From an uncultured Moraxella sp. (lineage in GTDB: Bacteria > Pseudomonadota > Gammaproteobacteria > Pseudomonadales > Moraxellaceae), in assembly GCF_945873075.1 (NCBI RefSeq), contig NZ_CAMCBS010000007.1, positions 27,968 to 91,967 of the forward strand: a stretch of 64,000 bases of DNA, given 5' to 3'. Shown piece by piece: positions 43,668-52,153 of this stretch (positions within the stretch are counted from its first letter, which is position 1; every line of letters begins with the position of its first letter). The notes under the pieces are model-generated. The model made no database searches. It was given only the letters and a program-made list of their open reading frames with translations, and had not been told where the DNA came from. Both the position numbers and the translations under genes were made by a program.

Positions 43668-44360
43668 ATGAGAAATAGGCATACTGATAGCCCATTATCC
43701 GACTATGTCCGTCGCTGGTGTGCTCAGCACGGGATTAGCCTTGAAAGATTGGCGGAAAATGCAGGTATCGCCCGTGGGACGCTGTATCATATGCTCGACC
43801 CAAAAACGACACCAAAGATACCGCATCTACTGAGCTTGGCTAATGCTATGAGCGTGCATCATACGATTTTGTTCCGTCTGAAGTGGGCTGAGTTTGGTGT
43901 GCTCGAAGAGAAACCTTGCTTGGTGTCCGCTGGGCCAGCTCGCCAGCAGGGTGATGCCAGTGGCTTTATTGATGAGACTGTCCCTGATGGCTCTATCATC
44001 GCATCAGGCTCGACTTTTGAGAAATCATGGACACTACAAAATGTCGGTGATGTGGTATGGGAAGGGCGGTATTTGGTTTGTATCGACAGTGAGTTGGCTA
44101 CAGATCATTATCCCAATGGTCAGCCTGCCAGTGATTATCAACTCAAGCCACATCACAGTGCCATCCCTATCCCGACGACTCATCCGGGTGAGATGGTGAC
44201 CTTGACGGTGAAGTTCGATGCTCCTATGGTGGCAGGGCGTTATATCTCCTATTGGAAGATGGTGAATGCCGAAGGTGAGTTATGCTTCCCATCGATCGGG
44301 CATTGGTGCCTCGGTATCGATTCTTGTGCGATCGTTTGGGGTCAGTTTTTAGCTTTTTAG
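43668..44360 (+). CDS. HTH protein with C-terminal NBR1/FW-like Ig domain
   Basis: N-term HTH (LSDYVRRWCAQHGISLERLAENAGIARGTLYHML); C-term FEKSWTLQNVGDVVWEGRYLV...HPGEMVTLTVKFDAPMVAGRYISYWKMVNAEGELCFPS. Confidence 0.8.
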   Translation: MRNRHTDSPLSDYVRRWCAQHGISLERLAENAGIARGTLYHMLDPKTTPKIPHLLSLANAMSVHHTILFRLKWAEFGVLEEKPCLVSAGPARQQGDASGFIDETVPDGSIIASGSTFEKSWTLQNVGDVVWEGRYLVCIDSELATDHYPNGQPASDYQLKPHHSAIPIPTTHPGEMVTLTVKFDAPMVAGRYISYWKMVNAEGELCFPSIGHWCLGIDSCAIVWGQFLAF

Positions 44361-44389
44361 CTTTTGCTCATGGTGGTATGATAATAAAA

Positions 44390-44423
44390 CCAAGCTTTGT
44401 CAGTAGCAGAGCTTGGTTTTTTT
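44390..44423 (+). terminator. terminator after the HTH-NBR1 gene
   Basis: ccaagctttgtcagtagcagagcttggttttttt. Confidence 0.85.
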
Positions 44424-44446
44424 GTGCCAGTATTGGCCACTGATCC

Positions 44447-44466
44447 ATGTCAACTTTTTGAACAAC
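44447..44466 (-). repeat. right copy of 20-bp inverted repeat flanking the HTH-NBR1 gene
   Basis: atgtcaactttttgaacaac, inverted relative to 43448-43467. Confidence 0.7.
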
Positions 44467-44593
44467 CATGTAACTATCGCTAATCATTCTCATTTAAGCC
44501 ATTAAAACATCCCTGCACTCATGTTAAAATTTAACCAGTTTATGTAATTGTGTATTGCTAAACTGTATTTATGGTTTATGAAAAGGATCAGAT

Positions 44594-47314
44594 ATGAATC
44601 GTAGTTATCGTGTTATTTTTAATCGTGCTTTGGGTGTGTGGCAATGTGTTTCTGAAATCGCCAAAGCTCGTGGTAAATCATCAAGCAAAACAGTATTAGC
44701 ACCTTTGGCTGTAGCAGTTGCTATGGCAAGTAGTCCTGCGATGGCAAAAGAGCTTATTATTAATTCGGATGAATATCATTCAGGTAGCACGACCTATAAA
44801 CATAATGATGACAATATATTGGTAGCTAGCGAATATGACTCTCAAGCGACAGTCAGTCTTAGCAATGGTGCAACTGGAGCAATGACCGCTAAGGGTGACC
44901 ATGCCAATGAAGAATATAAACATATTTCTATCGGTCTTAAAGGTAAAGGCACATTAAATATTGATAATGCTACCGTCCAATCAGCTGATAGCATCGAGTT
45001 GGGTGGCTATGCACGCACAGATAACGGTGTGGTAACAAAGCAAGCTGAGGGCGTGGTAAACGTCACCAATATGGGCAAGCTGAATGCAGATTGGTTTTTG
45101 CTTGTTGGCGCAGGTGGTATTGGTACGCTTAATATCAATAGTGGCTCATCAGCAAAGGCAACCGAAATCTATCTTGCAGCTGGTGATACCGGTCAAGGAA
45201 CTGTTAATGTAGATGGCGCCAATTCCAAACTTGAAGCTAGTTTGATTACACTCGGTGCTGAGAAAGGGACAGGCACTCTAAATGTGAGTAATGACGCAAC
45301 AGTCAATGCTGATATGATTATGGTGGGTGAGCTTGGACATGGTAAGCTACAAGTGACCAATGGCGCCAATCTTAATGTTAAAAATATTGCTCGCGCACCA
45401 GAAGCGCAGTCATCACACATCATCTTTGATGGTGCAGATATTCGTGTTATGGGTAATAATTTCTCGGGAGAGAAGTTTTTCTTGGATTTTACCCCCAATG
45501 ACCGCATTGAAATCGGTGATGGTGGCTTGGAGTTTAACACCAATGGGTTTGATGTGACTATCAATCCAAATGCCGTCATTCGTAATATCAGTACCAAATC
45601 TGCTGATGAACAAGTTGGTTTTGTTAAGCGTGGTAAAGGTACACTTACTATGCACTTTAATAGTGCACATTTTGGTGATGTCTTAACTGTGCGCGATGGT
45701 GTATTGAAGATTACTGGCAAAGATTACACCATGAATGGCGAAGAATTGCGCATTGTTCTTACTGATGCTAATAACTACGGACAGCTCCTTTGGGAAGGCA
45801 AGCTAGATGTGAGCAAGGGTAAGCTCTCTGTCAAAGCCCGTGATGCTGTTCGTCAGCTTATCAATAGTAACACCGCTACCCAATGGAATGATGTGGTTAA
45901 GGCGACGACATTGAGCGGTCAGTTTGGGCAGTTTGATGTGGTGGATGATGACGGCACTACCATCCAAAATACAGGCATCAATCCTGTCTATGAGGGTAAC
46001 AGCGTACATCTAAAATTGGTAGGCGTGACAAAACCAGTTCAGCCTACAGAGCCAACCAAACCTGTAGAGCCAGTAACGCCAGTTCAACCTACTCAGCCGG
46101 TAGAGCCGGTTCAGCCGACAGACCCATTCCCGTTCCATCCTGATTTCCCGCATTATCATGCGGTGCAAAAGACTCAGGCAACTGAATTGGGCAATCTTGC
46201 CAAAGCATTGGATACGGTGCTTACAGCAGACACCACACTTGGTGCGATTGTCAATTTGGCTGAAAATGCAGAAGATGCAACCAAGCCTGAACAAAATGCT
46301 GCAAACTTTGTGGCAAGCTTACAACCTGTGGTGAATGCCAAAGCTGCAAATATCATCCATGAGCAACAAAACATCGCCACGCAGTCAATCACTGATCGTA
46401 TCTTTAATACTCGTACCAGTATTGCACAAGGTTCTGATGCAGACGGTCACTCAGTATTCAAGCGTAGCGAAGATTTGAGCAATCAAGTCTGGATTCAGGC
46501 GCTAGGCTATAGCCATCAGCTGGACAAAAAAGACCAGCTGGCAGGTTATGACGGCTCATCTTATGGCACTGTCATTGGTGTCGATGGTATGCTGACTGAT
46601 AATCTGCGCATCGGTGGTGCGGTTGGCTACTCAAAAGGTGATTTGGATTCTGTAGGTGCAACCAAACAATCGCTCAAATCAGATACCACCCAAGGCTATC
46701 TGTATGCTGATTATGCAGCGAGCGAAGAGACGCATCTAAATGGCTTTGTGAGCTATGGCACATCCAATATCAAGACGGAGCGTGATGTCACCTTGGCAAG
46801 CACTACTCAAGTTGCAAAAGCGGACTATGATAGCAGCATCAGCCAAGCTGGTTTTGGTATTGACCATCGTATCGGTTCTGAGCACAATCATGTATCGCCA
46901 TACTTCCAAGTACGCTTCACTCAAGTGCAAACAGATGCCTATGCAGAAACTGGGCTATCTCAGAATCTGAGTGGCTTGCATTATAAATCAGATAAGCAAA
47001 AATACCATACCTTGCGCCATACCGCAGGTGTGCATTTCGCTAAAGCGTTGGCGAATAATGTGCAGTTGACAGGTCATCTGGCAGGTCATTATGACCAATC
47101 ATCGAATGATCGTGTATTGATGGCGTTTGAAGGTCAGCCTGAACAGCTGTTCGATGCCAATGTACGCAAAGCTGAGAAATTGGCAGGCTCGGCAGGTCTA
47201 GGCTTGCGCTTCCAACCTAGTCAAGCACTGGAGCTGGGTGCGCAGTATTCGGGCGAGTTCCGCAAAGATCAACAAGATCATGGCGCGGTACTACAGCTGA
47301 AATATAAGTTCTAA
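44594..47314 (+). CDS. type Va autotransporter with ESPR signal, repeat passenger and C-terminal beta-domain
   Basis: ESPR MNRSYRVIFNRALGVWQCVSEIAKARGKSS; repeats GTGTLNV...A..I.LG; Pro-rich linker; beta-barrel ending LQLKYKF. Confidence 0.92.
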   Translation: MNRSYRVIFNRALGVWQCVSEIAKARGKSSSKTVLAPLAVAVAMASSPAMAKELIINSDEYHSGSTTYKHNDDNILVASEYDSQATVSLSNGATGAMTAKGDHANEEYKHISIGLKGKGTLNIDNATVQSADSIELGGYARTDNGVVTKQAEGVVNVTNMGKLNADWFLLVGAGGIGTLNINSGSSAKATEIYLAAGDTGQGTVNVDGANSKLEASLITLGAEKGTGTLNVSNDATVNADMIMVGELGHGKLQVTNGANLNVKNIARAPEAQSSHIIFDGADIRVMGNNFSGEKFFLDFTPNDRIEIGDGGLEFNTNGFDVTINPNAVIRNISTKSADEQVGFVKRGKGTLTMHFNSAHFGDVLTVRDGVLKITGKDYTMNGEELRIVLTDANNYGQLLWEGKLDVSKGKLSVKARDAVRQLINSNTATQWNDVVKATTLSGQFGQFDVVDDDGTTIQNTGINPVYEGNSVHLKLVGVTKPVQPTEPTKPVEPVTPVQPTQPVEPVQPTDPFPFHPDFPHYHAVQKTQATELGNLAKALDTVLTADTTLGAIVNLAENAEDATKPEQNAANFVASLQPVVNAKAANIIHEQQNIATQSITDRIFNTRTSIAQGSDADGHSVFKRSEDLSNQVWIQALGYSHQLDKKDQLAGYDGSSYGTVIGVDGMLTDNLRIGGAVGYSKGDLDSVGATKQSLKSDTTQGYLYADYAASEETHLNGFVSYGTSNIKTERDVTLASTTQVAKADYDSSISQAGFGIDHRIGSEHNHVSPYFQVRFTQVQTDAYAETGLSQNLSGLHYKSDKQKYHTLRHTAGVHFAKALANNVQLTGHLAGHYDQSSNDRVLMAFEGQPEQLFDANVRKAEKLAGSAGLGLRFQPSQALELGAQYSGEFRKDQQDHGAVLQLKYKF
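46033..46125 (+). repeat. Pro-rich linker-encoding degenerate repeat in the autotransporter
   Basis: Encodes KPVQPTEPTKPVEPVTPVQPTQPVEPVQPTDP. Confidence 0.8.
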
Positions 47315-47330
47315 TCCAATTGATCACCAC

Positions 47331-47370
47331 AACCAAAGGCAGGCTTTGTGCTTGCCTTTGGTTTTTTTTG
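47331..47370 (+). terminator. terminator between convergent autotransporter and lipase-like genes
   Basis: aaccaaaggcaggctttgtgcttgcctttggttttttttg. Confidence 0.85.
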
Positions 47371-47399
47371 TTTGTAGAGTTAATCGGGCTTAAACAGAC

Positions 47400-49556
47400 T
47401 TAATCAGACCGTTGCTCAAGATGTGCATACAAAATCTTGCGCAGTTGTAGGATGGTTTTTGGGTTTTCGTGGATATTATGACTGCCTGTGATGATGGTCT
47501 CGCTGGTTGCGCCATCTAGGTGCGAACTGCTATACGGCACGATACCATCAGAGATTTTGTCACCGACGCTATCGCCTGCTTGATGGATGCCTTTGTTATC
47601 CCCCATGATGGTGTGATATGCTACCTTTGGGTGAATTTGCACATCTTTGGTCAGTGCCACAAACGATGAGCGATCTGATAGCTGACTTGCACCATTTTGT
47701 AGATATAACGAACCCAGCACGCTGTTATCATCTTCACCCAGATTCATCAGCGTATTACCGACCATTTGGGTGAGATCAAGTGGTAAGTGAATGATGCGTC
47801 GTGCTGCACGAGTGAACCAGCGATCGGCATAATCCGTCCCACGAAACGGCGCAGACAAAAACACCGCCGTATCTACCTGCGGCAGGGCATTGAGCGTGAA
47901 CCGCTGTTCGAGTGCTTGTTTTTGAGCATAGCTCATTTGGTTGTACAGTTTGCGTTGGTCTTTACTTTCTAGCTGTTGTAGCTTGGGCATCAGCTTATCA
48001 TCGGACACCATCAGTCGTGAGATGACACCGCCCATGCTATGCCCAATCAAGATGGCATTATGACTGGCTACATCATCACCTGTCGGATCGACACTGGCAA
48101 AGCTGTGCTCAATGAGCTTAGCGATTTGGTAGCGATTTTCTAAAATGGGTAAGTTGGTCGAATACGCAATTTGCCACACCTGATAGCGTTCGTTCAGCTC
48201 GGGGTCGGATAGCAGTGTATTGGTAAGATTGACCCACGTTGCAGGACTAGATGCCAAGCCATGTAGCATGATGACGACTTTTTGGTTGGGGTCATAAGGC
48301 TCAAGCATGAACAGTTGTGGTAGGGCAATGCTGTCTTTTTTGGCAAGCATATTTAGGATGCTAAGCTGTTTAAGCTGATTTTCAGACAGCCATAGCGCAT
48401 AGCCTGCCGAGAAATTAGCCGATAGTGGATACTGCTTGCCCAAAACTTCAATACTTTTATGCTGTCTTGGGTCAAATTGATAAGCATAAAAATCATGGCT
48501 ATTTAGCACTTCATCAATGTTATCACCTTTTGGTAGGATTAGTGCTGTGACGAGCATATGTCCTAGCTGATGGATCCGGGCATCGTATTGTGGATTGTTG
48601 GGGCTAGGCACTGGCTTATCGGTATGATTGCCAAGCTTGTCAGTGATATTGACAGTGTAGCGATCATGAAATGAACCAACAAAACTCACCCCTAAGCCAG
48701 AGCGCCGCGAGCTGATATCAAGCTTGGCAAGTCTGGTGTCATAGGCTGAAATCATCTCAGAAAAAGTCGCTTCACGAGATTGAGCGATTTTCCCCAAAAA
48801 ATCAGGATGATTTTCGATGTGTAATATCAGGCTTTGGTCACCTTGAGCTTGTTTTGTGGTGATTTTTGCAAGTAGTGCTTGATGATAGATGGGATCAAGA
48901 GTAGGGTTTGAAAGTGGATAATGCTGAATCGTCGCATCCAAAAAAATCCCTTTATCTTGGCGATATAGCTGTGCAATGATGCCGTTAATCGCAAGATGGT
49001 ATAAATCCTGAGTGCGTACATCGGTCTCATCGACGAATGCAGCTGTCCGCTCAGTGTGTGTCAATTCTGGATAAAAGATATATGCATAGCTATACTTGAT
49101 GGTCTGATACAATGCGTCACGATACTCTTGTATGCACGAAAGCTGAAGCTGCTTTCTTTGTTGTAGCTCTTGTGGGCTTGGTGGCTGATTGGTGTAATAT
49201 TCATCGATAGGCGGTCTATCAAGCTCGGTACGGCACTCATCACGAGCGGCGAGCTGCTCAGCATGGGCGTAGTAGAGTTCAGCAAAGGTACTCAATAGGC
49301 GCTTTTGATCGGCGGCAAGCAGACTGTGGTCAATGCTACTCAAACAAGCGTCAAGATCGGCAAGACAGCTATCTTGATTAAATCCTGATGATAGTAACAC
49401 CGAACGAGTTTGTGAGCTGACGGTACTGCTGGTCACGATGCTACTGCGATTTTGTTCAAGCACTTTAGCAGGGACATGATTGGCAGTGTGTAAGCCGCTA
49501 CAACTTGTTAAAACTAAAGTGCCAATGGCAACAGCCAAAGTGCGAACGCTTTTCAT
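47400..49556 (-). CDS. alpha/beta-hydrolase (lipase/esterase-like) lipoprotein
   Basis: Lipobox LVLTSC; oxyanion-type HGLASSPATW; nucleophile elbow GHSMGG. Confidence 0.85.
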   Translation of the reverse strand: MKSVRTLAVAIGTLVLTSCSGLHTANHVPAKVLEQNRSSIVTSSTVSSQTRSVLLSSGFNQDSCLADLDACLSSIDHSLLAADQKRLLSTFAELYYAHAEQLAARDECRTELDRPPIDEYYTNQPPSPQELQQRKQLQLSCIQEYRDALYQTIKYSYAYIFYPELTHTERTAAFVDETDVRTQDLYHLAINGIIAQLYRQDKGIFLDATIQHYPLSNPTLDPIYHQALLAKITTKQAQGDQSLILHIENHPDFLGKIAQSREATFSEMISAYDTRLAKLDISSRRSGLGVSFVGSFHDRYTVNITDKLGNHTDKPVPSPNNPQYDARIHQLGHMLVTALILPKGDNIDEVLNSHDFYAYQFDPRQHKSIEVLGKQYPLSANFSAGYALWLSENQLKQLSILNMLAKKDSIALPQLFMLEPYDPNQKVVIMLHGLASSPATWVNLTNTLLSDPELNERYQVWQIAYSTNLPILENRYQIAKLIEHSFASVDPTGDDVASHNAILIGHSMGGVISRLMVSDDKLMPKLQQLESKDQRKLYNQMSYAQKQALEQRFTLNALPQVDTAVFLSAPFRGTDYADRWFTRAARRIIHLPLDLTQMVGNTLMNLGEDDNSVLGSLYLQNGASQLSDRSSFVALTKDVQIHPKVAYHTIMGDNKGIHQAGDSVGDKISDGIVPYSSSHLDGATSETIITGSHNIHENPKTILQLRKILYAHLEQRSD

Positions 49557-49630
49557 AAAATCACCATCTTAAAAGTGCATAAAATCCGCATAGCACGCCA
49601 TGCGGATTTTAAGTGGTTTATCAAGGATGA

Positions 49631-50449
49631 TTATTGCTCGATAGATTTGATATTCAAATTGTTATCAGCAATACTCCAAATATAGAAGTTGCCACTTTCG
49701 ACTAGGCGAATTTGTTCAGCGATTTGTGCATTGTTTGGATTTTTGGCAGCCAAGTCACGCAAGCGCTTTAGTGCTGCACTCTTATTATCGCTCAAAAGAT
49801 CAGCTTGGGCAATACTTTGTTCAGCTTCCACAAAACCAAGTGATGCTGCCTTATCCAAGTATTTACGACCTTCTTTGAATGCGCCAGTTTCTGATAGCAT
49901 CATACCAAGTAGGAAGTTTGCTTCTGCATTATTTGGATCAACTTGTAGTGCTTTTTGCATGTGTGCTGATGCACGCAATGTGTAATCCGTGCCGATGTTC
50001 ATATTGCGAGCCATGCCATTGATTTTGGCGGCACGCAGAAGCACATCGATTGATGCATCTGGTGCAGTCGCCAGTGGCTCAATCCAGTCTGATAGATACT
50101 TAATATTTTCTTTGGCAACATATTCAGCGGTGCGTGATGGGAAGTTGGTTGGGTAGTGACGAGCATTTGGGGCGATGTCGTCCAAGAACTCATCCATCAA
50201 GGTGACATCCATCATCACAGATGCTGATTTGTTGGCAGGTACAAGCACGGTTGGGATGGTTTTTAGATCACTGATTGCGACGGTTGGTGCAGGTAGACCA
50301 CGAACTGGACTTTTCAGCTGATTTGGCAAGCCTGCGTGGTTGATACCTTGAGTCAGCTCACCGCGTAGGCGTGGGCTTTGGGTGGCAGCTTGTGCGGTGG
50401 TAGTTGCGATGATGGCAGTAGCCAATAGTCCAAGAGCAATTTTTTTCAT
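49631..50449 (-). CDS. exported TPR-like repeat protein
   Basis: Signal peptide MKKIALGLLATAIIATTTAQAA; TPR-like NAEANFLLGMMLSETGAFKEGRKYLDKAASLG; start trimmed from 50656. Confidence 0.75.
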   Translation of the reverse strand: MKKIALGLLATAIIATTTAQAATQSPRLRGELTQGINHAGLPNQLKSPVRGLPAPTVAISDLKTIPTVLVPANKSASVMMDVTLMDEFLDDIAPNARHYPTNFPSRTAEYVAKENIKYLSDWIEPLATAPDASIDVLLRAAKINGMARNMNIGTDYTLRASAHMQKALQVDPNNAEANFLLGMMLSETGAFKEGRKYLDKAASLGFVEAEQSIAQADLLSDNKSAALKRLRDLAAKNPNNAQIAEQIRLVESGNFYIWSIADNNLNIKSIEQ

Positions 50450-50573
50450 AGATACATCCAAATAAGTGAATTGAAAAATTTTAAGAATCATAACAGATTT
50501 TTGGGTGATTTGGGGTAAATTTTTTTCAATGGATTTGCATAAATTGTTGTGATTTTGTTGCACAGCATTATCG

Positions 50574-51905
50574 CTAACCAAGTAGCGGCTCACCATCAGT
50601 ATTGATTGGCAGACTATCTTTGTAGCGCATGAGTTTTTTGAACAATACCATGCCAAAAATCAGATTAATCACCCCAACTGTCAAAAATAGCTGACCCAAA
50701 TCCAAGCCAAGTAAGGTCAAAATCACGATGGCAAAGATGGCAGAGATGACCATATAAATCGCATTGAAGATATTATTGGCACCGACAACGCGTGAACGAT
50801 GCTCAACTGGTGCATAAGCTTGCATGCTAGTATATAGTGGTACGATGTACAAGCCGCCACAGACACCAAGCATAAATAGCTCAATAAATACCGCTAATAC
50901 ACCATCGACTTCTAGTAGCTCGCTGACGCTAAATGGCAGAGTGCTTGGGCTGATGTGTACTTGAGAAAGTGAGAAATATAGCGCCACAGCAAAGATGCTC
51001 AAGCCTGCGATACCGATGGGTAATAGGCGAAAACTGACTTGGTTTTTGGTCAGTGTTTTGCATAATAACGAGCCGACTGCCGTACCGACAGAAAATAGCG
51101 TCAATAAAAACACCACCACGGACTCATCGCCGTGTAGCACAACTTTGGTGACTTCGGGGACTTGGGTCAAAAAAGTCGCCCCATAGAACCAAAACCAGCT
51201 ATTGCCCATGATAATAAAAAATAGCAGTGGTAAGCTGTGTAGATATCTGACGATAGAGAAGCTTGTGCGAAAGATATTCCAATCGATGCGTAAGTCAGAG
51301 GCATGAACGACGGTTATGGGGATTTGGCGAGCAGCTAAATAGCCAAGTAGTGAGACGGTGATTAGCACAGCGCTAAGCCAATATTCTGAAAAATACAGCT
51401 GAGTCAGCACACCTGCTGTCATCATACCGATCAAGATAGCAAGGCTAGTACTGGTCTGAAATAGCCCATTAGCACCGACCAATTCGTCTTTATGCATCGC
51501 TTCAGGCAGATAGGCGTATTTGATTGGACCAAAAAAAGTTGATTGGGTGCCAGTCATAAATAATGCCAAAAAAAGCAACCAATAAATCTCATAAATCAGA
51601 CCAATGGCAGCAACGATCATGATGATGATTTCGATCAGCTTGATCCAACGAGTCAGCCAAGATTTTTCATATTTATCAGCGATTTGTCCTGCCAGTGCAG
51701 AAAACAGAAAAAATGGCAATATAAATAGCAATGCAGCAAGATTGTTAAGCAAGCTGACTTCCATGCCAAGCTTAACAGCGGCTGAATAGGTCAGCATCAA
51801 AATCAATGCTTGTTTAAAGACATTATCATTAAACGCCCCAAAAAATTGGGTAAAAAACATTGAGTTAAACGCACGGCGACGAAATAAAGTAAGCTGACTT
51901 GCCAT
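50574..51905 (-). CDS. MFS transporter, LplT-like
   Basis: FNSMFFTQFFGAFNDNVFKQALILMLTY motif of the LplT/Aas-associated MFS group; MASQ start assumed. Confidence 0.85.
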   Translation of the reverse strand: MASQLTLFRRRAFNSMFFTQFFGAFNDNVFKQALILMLTYSAAVKLGMEVSLLNNLAALLFILPFFLFSALAGQIADKYEKSWLTRWIKLIEIIIMIVAAIGLIYEIYWLLFLALFMTGTQSTFFGPIKYAYLPEAMHKDELVGANGLFQTSTSLAILIGMMTAGVLTQLYFSEYWLSAVLITVSLLGYLAARQIPITVVHASDLRIDWNIFRTSFSIVRYLHSLPLLFFIIMGNSWFWFYGATFLTQVPEVTKVVLHGDESVVVFLLTLFSVGTAVGSLLCKTLTKNQVSFRLLPIGIAGLSIFAVALYFSLSQVHISPSTLPFSVSELLEVDGVLAVFIELFMLGVCGGLYIVPLYTSMQAYAPVEHRSRVVGANNIFNAIYMVISAIFAIVILTLLGLDLGQLFLTVGVINLIFGMVLFKKLMRYKDSLPINTDGEPLLG

Positions 51906-52153
51906 AAAAAAGTATTCTGCAAAATGGGTGTGGTTTGGCTTTGATGGCATTTTGTGTTACAGTGTCGCTTAATCTGCGATCAGCGCCCAAAATACGCCAA
52001 AAGTTTGGGATTTAATGCCTGCCAAGCCTTGAAATTTTGTTATAATAACAAAAATCACTGCGGTTGATTGTAACTTTTGTTATGATTTTAACCATTTTGG
52101 ACAATAAATATTCAAATATATCATTGACATTAGATGATTTTTATGAGTGTGTT

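Noticed and set aside
45193-45720. 175-aa ORF antisense to the autotransporter
   Set aside because: Antisense to a repeat-rich passenger; no start context or family signal.
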